The notes: a model not told the origin generated them from the sequence alone. Positions 32,424-41,590 are shown, counted from the stretch's first letter. The stretch: DNA of 64,000 nt from Actinocorallia longicatena (GCF_039534125.1 NZ_BAAAUV010000018.1:62001-126000); one strand, 5' to 3'. Numbers and translations are program-made.

Positions 32424-34442
32424 TCAGGCGAGGGCGGTGCGCCGCATCACCGCGAACGCGGCCAGGTAGAGGACGGCGGCGACGATCAGCAGGAAGTGGT
32501 AGCCGGTGGCCAGCCCGATGTACTCCAGGCAGCCGCCGACCATCGCGCCCAGCAGGTTCGCCCCGAACGCGGTGGAGGCGTCGGCGGTCTCGGTGAAGCG
32601 CCGGGCGAAGATGATGTTCGCGGCGAAGATCGGCAGGAATGCGATCGTCACGGCGGCCACCGCCCGCACCGGGAGCGGGAGCTCCAGCAGCCAGGAGTTG
32701 GGGACCACCCAGGCCAGCACGAGGCCCGCGAGCAGGATCCCGAACATCACCGGGAGCGGTGGCGTCCGGAACCTGCGGGTCACCTCCACGGCCGCCAGCA
32801 CCGCCACCAGGACGCCGCCGAAGACGATCGCGTTCACCACCCAGGTCGTGCCGAACAGCAGCGCGAACCCCGTGACGCTCTTCGTCTCCAGCAGCATGAA
32901 CGCCGCACCGAGCAGGACCAGGTCGCCGTAGGGCCGCATCTTGCGGAACGGCCCGCCGAACAGCCGCACCACGATGACCGAGGCGGCCAGGATCAGGGCG
33001 AGCACGATCAGGTGCAGCGACGGGATCGAGGCGTCCTTGAGGTAGAGGAACGGCCGGTCGTCGGTGGTCGGCTCGACGAACGACTCGTCCGTCCAGACCG
33101 ACTGGCACGCCTGGTCGGCCTGGGTGAGCCCGGCGGTCATGACGGCGAGCTGGCCGGCGGCCGAGGGGACGTCCAGGCAGGGGGCGTGGCCGAAGACCTT
33201 GTCGGCCGTCCCGGCGAGCCGGTCGACCAGCCAGCGCTCCCGGTAGAAGTTGTACATGGAGAACGCGCCGCCCGGCTTGAGGTGGTCGCGGGCGGAGGCG
33301 AAGGCCTCCCTGGTGAACAGGTAGGACTCCAGCCGCAGCGCGCCCTGGCCCGGCACGAGCGTCAGGGAGTCGGGCAGCGCGAAGATGATCAGGTCGTACT
33401 TGCGGTCGGTCGAGGACAGGAACGCCCTGCCGTCGTTGATGTGGGCGTGGACCCTCGGGTCGCCGTAGGGCTTGTCGGGGTTGCGCTGGACGCCGATGCC
33501 CTTGAGCCGCGGGTCGATCTCGACCGCGTCGACCCGGGTCGCGCCGTTGCGCAACGCGATGGCGGCGTCGGTGCCGCTGCCCGCGCCGACGATCAGGACG
33601 TCCTTGTGCGGGTTGGCGGGCGTGCGGGCGTAGGGGTAGCCGTAGAAGGGCGACTCCTGGAGCCGGTAGTTCGCGTCCGAGACGCTCTGGTGCGGCACGC
33701 CGTTCGCGGTGATCTGGGTGCCGGGGTGGCCGTCCCACATCCCGCTCGTCCAGGTGATCTTGCTGTAGGGCGACCAGAGGGTCTGGGCGGCGATCGACTC
33801 GCCCGCCAGCAGCGCGACCAGCGCGAGCGCGGGGGTGATGACGAGCAGCCGCTCGATCAGGTTGTCCGGCGCGAGCAGCCACAGGTAGAGCCCTGCGGCG
33901 ATGACGCCCCACACGACCGGCGGCGCGTACAGGAACGACAGCGCGGTGAAGGCGCCGATGCCCAGCAGGCTGCCGACAAGGTCCCAGCGGTAGGCGTCCA
34001 GGCGGGACAGCCGCTCGAAGCACTCCCCGACGATCTGCGCCGGTCCCATGAGGATCGTCGCGACGGCCAGGAAGATGACCGGCAGGACCGTCCAGGCGGG
34101 CGGCCCCTCGATCGAGACGGCCGTGAAGTAGATGAGGTCGCTGCCCGACCGGTTGATCGTCACCGGGTACTTCAGCACCAGCCCGACGAGCAGGGCGAGG
34201 ATCATCAGCGACAGGATCGGCTTGCCCGGGTTCCTGGACGCCCGCAGGAATCCGACCCCGATCCCGAGGAACGACCCCAGCAGGACGAAGTTGCTGAAGT
34301 AGGCGAGGTGGACCACGTTCGACCCGGTCCACCGGATCAGGGCCAGCTCGAGGAAGAGCATCAGCGCGCTGCTGCCCACCAGTCGGCGCTTGACCGAGTT
34401 CGAGTTCTCCACGGTCACGGTCGGCTCGTCGGTGAGCGACAT
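32424..34442 (-). CDS. Membrane-embedded spermidine-synthase-like (SAM-binding) protein
   Basis: A 672-residue protein. About seven membrane spans occupy residues 20-240. The central part is a Rossmann SAM-binding domain of the polyamine synthase type: VLIVGAGSGTDAAIALRNGATR, then VDAVEIDPRL and HINDGRAFLSSTDRKYDLI. Four or more further spans lie in the C-terminal third. The Asp pair of true spermidine synthases (catalytic D in the PDG region) is not clearly present: the sequence reads ALPDSLTLV. Such proteins are common in bacteria but uncharacterised. Start ATG at 34442. Confidence 0.75.
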   Translation of the reverse strand: MSLTDEPTVTVENSNSVKRRLVGSSALMLFLELALIRWTGSNVVHLAYFSNFVLLGSFLGIGVGFLRASRNPGKPILSLMILALLVGLVLKYPVTINRSGSDLIYFTAVSIEGPPAWTVLPVIFLAVATILMGPAQIVGECFERLSRLDAYRWDLVGSLLGIGAFTALSFLYAPPVVWGVIAAGLYLWLLAPDNLIERLLVITPALALVALLAGESIAAQTLWSPYSKITWTSGMWDGHPGTQITANGVPHQSVSDANYRLQESPFYGYPYARTPANPHKDVLIVGAGSGTDAAIALRNGATRVDAVEIDPRLKGIGVQRNPDKPYGDPRVHAHINDGRAFLSSTDRKYDLIIFALPDSLTLVPGQGALRLESYLFTREAFASARDHLKPGGAFSMYNFYRERWLVDRLAGTADKVFGHAPCLDVPSAAGQLAVMTAGLTQADQACQSVWTDESFVEPTTDDRPFLYLKDASIPSLHLIVLALILAASVIVVRLFGGPFRKMRPYGDLVLLGAAFMLLETKSVTGFALLFGTTWVVNAIVFGGVLVAVLAAVEVTRRFRTPPLPVMFGILLAGLVLAWVVPNSWLLELPLPVRAVAAVTIAFLPIFAANIIFARRFTETADASTAFGANLLGAMVGGCLEYIGLATGYHFLLIVAAVLYLAAFAVMRRTALA

Positions 34443-34628
34443 ATACGGTCCTCGCTGGGGGAGTCGGGGGCCTGCTACCAGGGAAAGAAACGTACCGTTA
34501 CCGGCCGGAACTTCGGTAGTGCGTACACGCGCGCGGGTAAACGAACTCTCAATTCGGCTGCGTCATCACTCTCTGTGTTCCTAACCTTCGGATGTCTTGA
34601 CAGTCCCAGGTCAGAGAGGTTCCCCCAC

Positions 34629-35609
34629 ATGCCGGACATGGCGGCAGAGAAGCGGTATCGGGAGTTGGTCAGGCTGTCGTACCTGATCCTGCCCGGAGAC
34701 GGGTCGCGGGAGGTCCGGCTGGCCCTCGCGCGGCGGATCGTCGACCGGAACCTGCCGCGCAGGCCGGTGAGCGGCCGGACCTACTTCGAGGCGCGTCAGC
34801 GGGTCCTGCGCCAGTCGCTCCATCCCTCGCGGCGGCTGCGGATCCGGCTCGTCCCGTGGCAGCGCGGGCTGCCCGCGGCGGTCCCCGGCAATCCGGCGCT
34901 GGCCGCCCTCGAACCGGGCGAGCGCGTCACCTACGTGCTGCGCAGGGTCGCCAAGCTGCGCCGGTACATCGTCCGCGACCTGCTCGTCGACCTCGGGGTC
35001 GGTGATCCGCAGACGCTGCTGACCCGGGTCGAGGAGATGCCCGACCTCGACGTGCTGGCCCCCGTCAACGTCGGCAAGCGCCGCAGGTTCCGGCGCTCCC
35101 GCGTCCCGCTGCTGGTCGCCACGGCGCTGACCTGCGCGCTCGTGGCGGCCGTCGAGGTCGAGGAGCACAGCCACTCGGTCGCGGCCGCGCGGGCCACCCA
35201 CCACCCGACGCCCGCCCCGGTGCGGCCGACGAAGGCACCCCTGCCCGTCCCGCCGGCCGAGACCGTCTACTGGAAGGGCACGCTGCCCGCCAAGGGCGGC
35301 GCGGCCGAGCTGCGCTGCCGCAGGGAGACCCTGCCGGACGGCACCGTGCGCCAGGCCGGGATCCTCATCGTGAGGAAGGTCAGGTTCGTGGCGAGCGAGT
35401 GCGCGGACGGCGCCACCGGCCTGTGGTGGAAGGCCCCGTCGCAGCGCTGGTACTACCTGGCCGCCGCCCGGCCCGGACTCCAGGTGAAGCTCGCCGGGGT
35501 CAAGCGCAAGGGCGCGCTGGCCTACGTGAAGGGGACCAAGGCGAAGAAGACGCCCCTGCGGAAGCCGGTGCTCACCACGGTGGCGGTGAAGGCAGGCGGC
35601 ACGACCTGA
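34629..35609 (+). CDS. Single-span membrane protein of unknown function
   Basis: A 326-residue protein. The N-terminal 150 residues are Arg-rich and helical (KRYRELVRLSYLILPGDGSREVRLALARRIV and RVTYVLRRVAKLRRYIVRDLLVDLGV); a single membrane span (VPLLVATALTCALVAAV) lies near 158-175; a Pro/Thr linker and an extracytoplasmic domain with two Cys (ELRCRRET, ASECADG) follow. The N-terminal part resembles the region preceding sigma/anti-sigma-like domains in actinobacteria but I do not recognise it. AGAGAGG precedes the ATG at 34629; a second ATG is 9 bases later. Confidence 0.75.
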   Translation: MPDMAAEKRYRELVRLSYLILPGDGSREVRLALARRIVDRNLPRRPVSGRTYFEARQRVLRQSLHPSRRLRIRLVPWQRGLPAAVPGNPALAALEPGERVTYVLRRVAKLRRYIVRDLLVDLGVGDPQTLLTRVEEMPDLDVLAPVNVGKRRRFRRSRVPLLVATALTCALVAAVEVEEHSHSVAAARATHHPTPAPVRPTKAPLPVPPAETVYWKGTLPAKGGAAELRCRRETLPDGTVRQAGILIVRKVRFVASECADGATGLWWKAPSQRWYYLAAARPGLQVKLAGVKRKGALAYVKGTKAKKTPLRKPVLTTVAVKAGGTT

Positions 35610-35687
35610 GCCCAGTCAGTCGGCACTTACTCGGGGATGGCACACTGTCCTCGTAAAAGCCGGATGAACGCGAAGGGGTGTGGGGTC

Positions 35688-36824
35688 ATGGGTCCGCTTT
35701 CAGGGGTCCGGGTGATCGAGCTGGCCGGGATCGGTCCCGGCCCGTTCGCCGCGATGGTGCTGGCCGACCTCGGCGCCGAGGTCATCCGGGTCGACCGGCC
35801 GGGCCGGGGCGGAGCGGGCCCGGCGGCCAACGCCGACCTGTCCAACCGGGGCAAGCGCTCGGTGGCCGTCGACCTCAAGAGCGACGCGGGCCGCGAGGTG
35901 GTGCTCCGCCTGATCGACCAGGCCGACGTGCTGATCGAGGGATTCCGCCCCGGCGTCACCGAGCGGCTCGGCCTCGGCCCCGACGAGTGCCTCAAGCGCA
36001 ACCCCAAGCTCGTCTACGGCCGGATGACGGGCTGGGGCCAGGAGGGCCCGCTCAGCCAGCTCGCCGGGCACGACATCGGCTACATCGCGATCACGGGCGT
36101 CCTGCACGCGATCGGCCGCAGGGGCGGCCCGCCCCAGGTGCCGCTGAACCTGCTCGGCGACTTCGCCGGCGGCAGCATGTACCTCGTCGTCGGGATCCTG
36201 GCGGCCCTGCTGGAGTCGACGCGCAGCCGCCAGGGCCAGGTCGTCGACGCCGCGATCGTCGACGGCGCCGCCCACCTGTCGACCTTCATCCACGCCTTCA
36301 TGGCCTCCGGCACCTGGACGACCGAGCGCGGCACCAACCTGCTCGACACCGGAGCGCCCTTCTACGACGTCTACGAGACCTCCGACGGCGAGTACATGGC
36401 CGTCGGCGCGATCGAGTCGCAGTTCTACGCCGAGTTCCTGCGCCTGCTCGAGGTCGACCCCGCCGAGGCCGGTCAGTTCGACTTCGCGAACTGGGAGAAC
36501 AACCGGGCCCTGTTCGCCTCGCGGTTCAAGGCGAAGACCCGCGACGAGTGGGCCCAGGTCTTCCTCCCCTCCGACGCCTGCGTCGCCCCGGTCCTCAGCC
36601 TCGAAGAGGCCAAGACCCACCCCTACAACGCCGCCCGCGACGTGTTCGTCACCGGCCCCGACGAGCGCCTCCAGCCGGCCCCCGCCCCCCGCTTCTCCCG
36701 GACGCCCGGAGAGATCACCCGGCCGCCGTCCATCGGCGGCGCGCACTCCCGCGAGATCCTGACCGAGCTCGGTTTCGCGGACGTCGACGAACTGATCGCC
36801 TCGGGCGCTGTCGCCGAGGGCTGA
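35688..36824 (+). CDS. Family III CoA-transferase, alpha-methylacyl-CoA racemase type
   Basis: A 378-residue CaiB/BaiF-family enzyme that keeps the residues of alpha-methylacyl-CoA racemases: His in GHDIGYIAITG, Asp in NLLGDFAGGS, and Glu in VGAIESQFY. The N-terminal LSGVRVIELAGIGPGPFAAMVLADLGAEV is typical. The likely reaction is epimerisation of 2-methyl-branched acyl-CoAs before beta-oxidation, for example in sterol side-chain or methyl-branched fatty acid breakdown. The ATG at 35688 gives the usual length. It ends 20 bases before the next CoA-transferase. Confidence 0.85.
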   Translation: MGPLSGVRVIELAGIGPGPFAAMVLADLGAEVIRVDRPGRGGAGPAANADLSNRGKRSVAVDLKSDAGREVVLRLIDQADVLIEGFRPGVTERLGLGPDECLKRNPKLVYGRMTGWGQEGPLSQLAGHDIGYIAITGVLHAIGRRGGPPQVPLNLLGDFAGGSMYLVVGILAALLESTRSRQGQVVDAAIVDGAAHLSTFIHAFMASGTWTTERGTNLLDTGAPFYDVYETSDGEYMAVGAIESQFYAEFLRLLEVDPAEAGQFDFANWENNRALFASRFKAKTRDEWAQVFLPSDACVAPVLSLEEAKTHPYNAARDVFVTGPDERLQPAPAPRFSRTPGEITRPPSIGGAHSREILTELGFADVDELIASGAVAEG

Positions 36825-36844
36825 GGATCCGGTTGACTCAGGAC

Positions 36845-37993
36845 ATGTCATTGCTGCGCGGCCTGCGGGTGCTCGAGGTGTCCTCCTTCGTGGCCGCGCC
36901 GCTGGGCGGGATGACCCTGGCCCAGCTCGGCGCCGAGGTCGTCAGGGTCGACCCGATCGGCGGCGCCGCGGACACCCACCGGTGGCCCCTGGACGAGCAC
37001 GGCGCCTCGCTCTACTGGGCGGGCCTGAACAAGGGGAAGCGCTCGATCGCGGTCGACCTGCGCTCGTCCCCCGGCCGTGAGCTGGTCACCCGGCTGGCGG
37101 CCCAGGCCGGGGTGGTCCTCACCAACGCGCCCTGGCCGTCGTACGAGGACCTGCGGGCCCGCCGTCCCGGGCTGATCCACGTCGCGATCGAGGGGCATCC
37201 GGGAGGGCGTCCCGCGGTCGACTACACCGTGAACGCCGAGACCGGTTTCCCCATGGTCACCGGGCTCGGCGGCGAGCCCGTCAACCACGTGCTGCCCGCC
37301 TGGGACGTGGCCTGCGGGCTGTACGCGGCGGTCGCGATCCTCGCCGCCGACCACCACCGCCTGCGCACCGGGAACGGCCGCGCCATCAGGATCGCCCTGT
37401 CCGACGTCGCCCTCGCGACGGCCGGCAACCTCGGCTTCCTGGGCGAGGCCGAGCTGAACGGGGTCGACCGGCCGCGCATCGGCAACCACCTGTACGGCGG
37501 GTTCGCCCGCGACTTCACCTGCTCCGACGGGCGCCTGATGCTCGTCACCCTCACCCGCCGCCACTTCGACGCGCTGATGAAGGCGACGGGCGCCACCGAA
37601 CGCGCCGCCGAGCTGGAACGCCTGGTCGGCGCCGACTTCGGCGAGGACGGCGACCGCTACCGGCATCGCGAGCCGCTCGCGGCGCTGGTCGAGCCGTGGT
37701 TCGCGGCCCGCACCCTGGCCGAGGCGGGGGAGGCCCTCGACCGCACACCGGTCCTGTGGTCGCCCTACCGGACCTTCCGCGAGGTCCTCGAGCACGACCA
37801 CGACCTGCTGACCGAGATCGACCAGCCGGGCATCGGCCGCCACCGGGTGCCGGGCTCGCCGATCGACTCCGGCGGCGACCGCGGCGCCCTCCCCGCACCG
37901 CTCCTCGGTCAGGACGCCGACCTCGTCCTGACCAGGCTCGGTCTCGCTCCCGCAGACATAGAACGCCTCAAAAAGGACGGCACGGTCGGGTGA
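36845..37993 (+). CDS. Family III CoA-transferase, Mct-like (2-methylfumaryl-CoA isomerase-type)
   Basis: A 382-residue CaiB/BaiF-family protein. From memory of the family, its N-terminus (VAAPLGGMTLAQLGAEVVR, DPIGG, LYWAGLNKGKRSIAVD), middle (VDYTVNAETGFPMVTG, NHVLPAWDV) and end (EPWFAARTLAEA, QPGIGRHRVPGSP) track the mesaconyl-C1-CoA/C4-CoA transferase of the 3-hydroxypropionate bicycle more closely than the racemase upstream. A catalytic Asp lies in the PAWDVACG segment. The rest of that bicycle is not visible here. The ATG at 36845 follows the upstream gene closely, so they form an operon. Confidence 0.75.
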   Translation: MSLLRGLRVLEVSSFVAAPLGGMTLAQLGAEVVRVDPIGGAADTHRWPLDEHGASLYWAGLNKGKRSIAVDLRSSPGRELVTRLAAQAGVVLTNAPWPSYEDLRARRPGLIHVAIEGHPGGRPAVDYTVNAETGFPMVTGLGGEPVNHVLPAWDVACGLYAAVAILAADHHRLRTGNGRAIRIALSDVALATAGNLGFLGEAELNGVDRPRIGNHLYGGFARDFTCSDGRLMLVTLTRRHFDALMKATGATERAAELERLVGADFGEDGDRYRHREPLAALVEPWFAARTLAEAGEALDRTPVLWSPYRTFREVLEHDHDLLTEIDQPGIGRHRVPGSPIDSGGDRGALPAPLLGQDADLVLTRLGLAPADIERLKKDGTVG

Positions 37994-38083
37994 CTTGCCC
38001 AGGTTCCCGGCGAATGGAAGGGAACCGGCCTGTATAACTGAGCCGTCTGACCGGGAAACCCCCGCCCGCAGCAGGAGGACTCG

Positions 38084-39910
38084 TTGTACCAGCCGCCGTC
38101 GACCCCGCCGCCTCCCGGGTACTACCAGTACCCGGCGCAGCCTCCGCGCCGCAGCAGGCTCCCGCTCGTGCTCGGGATCGTCGCCGGGTTCGTCCTGCTG
38201 GCCGTGCTGGGCGGCGTGGGCTTCTACGTCCTGAAGAAGGGCTCCTCCTCCTGCGGCAAGGACGGGGTCACCCTCAACGTCGCCTCCTCGCCCGAGAAGT
38301 TCGGGATCATGAAGGACCTCGCCAAGGCTTACAGCGGGCGGAAGGTCGGCGGGACCTGTGTGACCGTCTCGGTCGTCACGAAGTCCTCGGGGGAGGCGAT
38401 GGCGGCGCTGGCGCGGGGCTGGAACGTGACCACCGACGGCCCCCAGCCCGACGTGTGGTCGCCCGCCAGCTCCGGCTGGGTGAGCCTGCTGCGCCACCGG
38501 ATCGAGAAGAACGGCACCATCGACATGGTCCCGCAGGACGCGCCGGGGATCGCGGTCGCACCGCTGGTCATCGCGATGCCGCGGCCGATGGCGCAGGCCA
38601 TGGGGTGGCCGAGCAAGGCCATCGGCTGGCGCGACGTGCTGAACCTCGCGACCGACACCCGCGGCTGGGGCGCCTACGGGCACCAGGACTGGGGCCGGTT
38701 CCGGCTCGGCAAGACCAACCCGAACTTCTCCACCTCGGGCCTGAACGCCACCATCGGCGCCTACTTCGCCGCGACCGGCAAGTCCGACGACCTGTCCGCC
38801 GCCGATCTCCAGCGCGGCGACGTCAAGGGCTTCGTCCGGGGCGTCGAGTCCTCGGTCGTCCACTACGGCGACACCACCTTGACCTTCCTCCAGGGCCTCC
38901 AGCGCGCCGACGACGCGGGCCAGGGCCTCAGCTACGTGTCGGCCGTGGCCGTCGAGGAGATGTCGGTCTACTACTACAACCAGGGCAACCCGACGGGCGA
39001 CCCGGCGTCGGCGGGCAAGCACGCCAAGCCGAAGGTCCCGCTCGTCGCGGTCTATCCCAAGGAGGGGACGCTGGTCTCCGACCACCCGTACGTGGCGCTG
39101 AAGTCGATGGACCCCGGCAAGCAGCCGCTGGCCGCCGACTTCCTCACCTACCTGCGCGGCGAGAAGGCGCAGGCCAGGTTCGCCGAGGACGGTTTCCGCG
39201 GTTACGACAACAAGGTCACTCCGGTCACGACCGAGTCCAACGGCCTGCTGCCCAACCAGCCGGCCAAGATGATCGCCCCGCCCGCTCCGGCCGTCATGGA
39301 CGAGGCCCTCGCGAGCTGGGAGTCGCTGCGCAAGCGCTCCAACGTCCTGTGGGTCGTGGACGTGTCCGGCTCGATGAAGGAGCAGGTCCCCGGCACCGGC
39401 AAGTCGCGGATGGAACTGGCGAAGGTCTCGCTCGCCAAGGCCATGGACCAGTTCATCGGCGCCGACAAGGTCGGGCTGTGGGAGTTCGCGACCAGGCTCG
39501 ACGGCTCGCGCGACTACCGGCCGCTCGTCCCGGTCGGGCCGATCGCCTCGAACAAGGACGCGCTGAAGGCGAAGATCTCCGGGCTGACCCCGAAGACCGA
39601 CACCGGCCTGTTCGACACCTCCCTGGCGGCGTTCCAGTCCATCCGCGACGCCAAGGACCCCGGCGCGATCAACTCGGTCGTCCTGCTCACCGACGGCATG
39701 AACGACGACCCCGGCTCGGTCTCCCTGAACGACCTGCTGTCCAAGCTCGACGGCGAGAGCGGAGTCCGGCTGTTCACCATCGGGTTCTCCGCGGGCGCCG
39801 ACCAGGCGGGCCTCAAGAAGATCGCGGAGGCGACGGACGCGAAGGCCTACGACGCCAGCGACGCCGCGACCATCGACAAGGTCATGTCCAACGTGACGTC
39901 CAACTTTTAG
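38084..39910 (+). CDS. Membrane-anchored solute-binding/VWA chimera
   Basis: A 608-residue protein started by TTG, with AGGAGG ideally placed just upstream. A Pro/Tyr-rich cytoplasmic tail and one span (LPLVLGIVAGFVLLAVLGGV) precede an extracellular periplasmic-binding-protein-like domain (about 60-400: TLNVASSPEKFGIMKDLA, GDTTLTFLQGL, HPYVALKSMDPG). A VWA domain follows (VVDVSGSMKE MIDAS, Thr in KTDTGLFDT, Asp in LLTDGMNDD). The combination suggests ligand capture plus metal-dependent protein binding at the surface. Function unknown. Confidence 0.8.
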   Translation: MYQPPSTPPPPGYYQYPAQPPRRSRLPLVLGIVAGFVLLAVLGGVGFYVLKKGSSSCGKDGVTLNVASSPEKFGIMKDLAKAYSGRKVGGTCVTVSVVTKSSGEAMAALARGWNVTTDGPQPDVWSPASSGWVSLLRHRIEKNGTIDMVPQDAPGIAVAPLVIAMPRPMAQAMGWPSKAIGWRDVLNLATDTRGWGAYGHQDWGRFRLGKTNPNFSTSGLNATIGAYFAATGKSDDLSAADLQRGDVKGFVRGVESSVVHYGDTTLTFLQGLQRADDAGQGLSYVSAVAVEEMSVYYYNQGNPTGDPASAGKHAKPKVPLVAVYPKEGTLVSDHPYVALKSMDPGKQPLAADFLTYLRGEKAQARFAEDGFRGYDNKVTPVTTESNGLLPNQPAKMIAPPAPAVMDEALASWESLRKRSNVLWVVDVSGSMKEQVPGTGKSRMELAKVSLAKAMDQFIGADKVGLWEFATRLDGSRDYRPLVPVGPIASNKDALKAKISGLTPKTDTGLFDTSLAAFQSIRDAKDPGAINSVVLLTDGMNDDPGSVSLNDLLSKLDGESGVRLFTIGFSAGADQAGLKKIAEATDAKAYDASDAATIDKVMSNVTSNF

Positions 39911-39991
39911 CATTCCCCTGCAACGCGGTGTGCTCGTCTGATTACCTAAGGGAGTCAGGCGGGCACGCCTTTGCGATCAGGGGGAGGGCCA

Positions 39992-40858
39992 TTGCACGCG
40001 TCACCACGACGCCCGCTCCGGCCCTCGCGGCTCGGATGGGCGTTCGGGCTGTGCGCGGCGATCGCCACCGCCGGAGTCCTGCTGAGGCTCGAGGGCGACG
40101 CCTGCGCCTTCGCCGTGAAGCGGCCCGCCGCCGCCGTCAAGGCCGTCACGGTGAAGGACAACAGCGGCCGGGCGATCTACTACGTGGCCGTTGACGGCTC
40201 CATGCGCTGCTCGTTCGGCAGTGTCCCCGCGGACGGGCTCTACGCCTCGCTGTCGGCGCACGACTACGGCACCGCCGACGTCTGCGGCGCCTACCTCGAC
40301 GTCTTCGGTCCCGGCGGCACCAAGGTCCGGGTCCAGGTCATCGACCGCTGCCAGGGCTGCTCACCCGGCACCCTCGACATCGGCAGGACGGCCTTCGGGC
40401 GGCTCGCGCCGATCGGCAGGGGCCGGATCGACGTGCGGTGGCGCCAGGTGCGCGACCCGTTCGCCAGCGCGCCGAGGCTGGCCTTCCGGATGAAGGCGGG
40501 CTCCGACCCCGACTGGCTGGGCCTGCTGGTCCTGAACCACGCCAACGGGCTGAGGAGCGTCGAGGTGCGGTCGGGCGACGGCTGGCGTCCGCTGCGGCGC
40601 GGGCTGGACAACCACTGGGCGCTGTCGCGGCCGGGCGCGGGGCCCTTCACCGTCCGGGTCACCGACGTCTACGGCAACCGCCGCGAGATCACATCGGTGC
40701 GGCTGGCGCCGGGCGAGACCCAGCGCAGCAAGGTCCAGATGTACGACGGCCCGGCCAGACCGATGGCCACCACCCAGACGAGCATTCCCTCCCCGCCGCC
40801 CTCGGCCGTCGAGCCGAGCCCCTCGCCGCCGCAACGGGAGTCCCCCCGCTGCGGCTGA
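39992..40858 (+). CDS. Secreted expansin-like (EXLX1-type) cell-wall protein
   Basis: A protein of about 288 residues from the TTG at 39992, which follows GGGGGAGGG by six bases; a TTG 21 bases earlier is also in frame. A basic signal peptide or anchor (FGLCAAIATAGVLLRL) leads to a double-psi beta-barrel D1 domain (AIYYVAVDGSMRCSFGS, DVCGAYLDVFGPGGTKVRVQVIDRCQGC) with the catalytic-type Asp in VIDRC, and a D2 carbohydrate-binding domain. Expansins loosen plant or microbial cell-wall polysaccharides. A Pro/Ser tail ends the protein. It is 81 bases downstream of the solute-binding/VWA gene. Confidence 0.82.
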   Translation: MHASPRRPLRPSRLGWAFGLCAAIATAGVLLRLEGDACAFAVKRPAAAVKAVTVKDNSGRAIYYVAVDGSMRCSFGSVPADGLYASLSAHDYGTADVCGAYLDVFGPGGTKVRVQVIDRCQGCSPGTLDIGRTAFGRLAPIGRGRIDVRWRQVRDPFASAPRLAFRMKAGSDPDWLGLLVLNHANGLRSVEVRSGDGWRPLRRGLDNHWALSRPGAGPFTVRVTDVYGNRREITSVRLAPGETQRSKVQMYDGPARPMATTQTSIPSPPPSAVEPSPSPPQRESPRCG

Positions 40859-40868
40859 GTGAAGGGCA

Positions 40869-40931
40869 CTCGGCCCGGGGGGAGGTGGAGGAGTCGTGCG
40901 CGGTGACTCCTCCACCTCCCCTCGGGCCGAG
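40869..40931. terminator. Bidirectional terminator, 27-base-pair hairpin
   Basis: Arms 40869-40895 and 40905-40931 pair over 27 positions with one G-U, around a 9-base loop. It sits between the converging expansin and SOD-like genes, starting 10 bases after the first stop and ending 8 bases before the second. It lacks a long T-run, as many actinobacterial terminators do. Confidence 0.85.
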
Positions 40932-40939
40932 CGTCGTTC

Positions 40940-41449
40940 TCAGGTGCCGAACGGGACCGAGGTGCACAGGGCGCGGCCGCCCGCGGTTCCCGTGCCCGGG
41001 TCGGTGGCCTCGGCGTGGACGACGACCGACCCCGCGGCCCCGGCCGGGATCGTCCAGGGCCGGAAGGTCTTCGACCGGGCCCTGCCGCGGGCGTCGACGG
41101 TGAAGTCGAGCCAGATCTCCTTCTCCTCCAGGGTCGTGCCCGCCGGGTTCTGATAGTGCGGACCGGCGGCCGCCGGATCGTCCGTGCAGGGCTTGACGTG
41201 GACGTGCGCGCCGAACGACCTGCCGCGGGCGGACTCGGGCAGGTTCCACAGGCGCATGCGGATAGCGGTGCCGTCCCGGCCGGACCTGACGGTGATCGTG
41301 AGCCGGGTGCCGTCGAAGACGTGGTCGTAGACGTGCCCGGGGCCCTCGACGGTGCGGCCGCAGGCCTGCGCGGACGTGCCGGCGGTGAGGACCGCGGCGC
41401 CCGCGAGGGCGGTCGTGGCCAGAGCACGCCCGGTGATCTTGCTGAACAT
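40940..41449 (-). CDS. Secreted Cu/Zn superoxide dismutase-family protein
   Basis: A 169-residue protein with a signal peptide (ATTALAGAAVLTAGTSAQA) and a SOD-like beta barrel: GAHVHVKPC (two Cu His), AGPHYQNP (bridging His) and SVVVHAEATDPGTG (last Cu His), with Cys in CTDDP and ALCTS for the conserved disulfide. The Zn loop with two His and an Asp is missing; instead it reads EIWLDFTVD, as in a subset of actinobacterial members. Copper-only or non-enzymatic function is possible. Confidence 0.78.
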   Translation of the reverse strand: MFSKITGRALATTALAGAAVLTAGTSAQACGRTVEGPGHVYDHVFDGTRLTITVRSGRDGTAIRMRLWNLPESARGRSFGAHVHVKPCTDDPAAAGPHYQNPAGTTLEEKEIWLDFTVDARGRARSKTFRPWTIPAGAAGSVVVHAEATDPGTGTAGGRALCTSVPFGT

Positions 41450-41562
41450 GACTCCTCCTGTACGCGAAAATGGGTGACCCTAAGAACCTAGAGCGTCACG
41501 CTCGGTGATGTGCGGGGTTCGCGCTCGCGGCCTCGATCGCCGGGCCGCTAAGCTGCACACCG

Positions 41563-41576
41563 AGCAATCGCTTGGT
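41563..41576. promoter_or_regulatory. Near-match to a KstR2-like operator before the NIPSNAP-like gene
   Basis: AGCAATCGCTTGGT differs at one of the defined positions from AnCAAGnnCTTGnT, the KstR2 site of mycobacteria and rhodococci. It ends 14 bases before the GTG start. The related perfect site is at 45334-45347. Confidence 0.4.
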
Positions 41577-41590
41577 TGATGGGAGGCGCC

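Noticed and set aside
32496..34600. Long plus-strand frame running into the unknown membrane protein at 34629
   Set aside because: The upstream 2.1 kb is antisense to the spermidine-synthase-like gene; the real start is the ATG at 34629 with AGAGAGG.
34597..34602. TTGACA as a -35 box for the unknown membrane protein
   Set aside because: The ATG lies only 27 bases away and there is no -10 element at 16-18 bases; likely coincidence.
36848..39913. Minus-strand open frame of over 1000 codons opposite the Mct-like and solute-binding/VWA genes
   Set aside because: Composition is Val/Gly/Asp/Arg repetitive, typical of antisense shadow; both plus-strand genes have recognisable families and ribosome binding sites.
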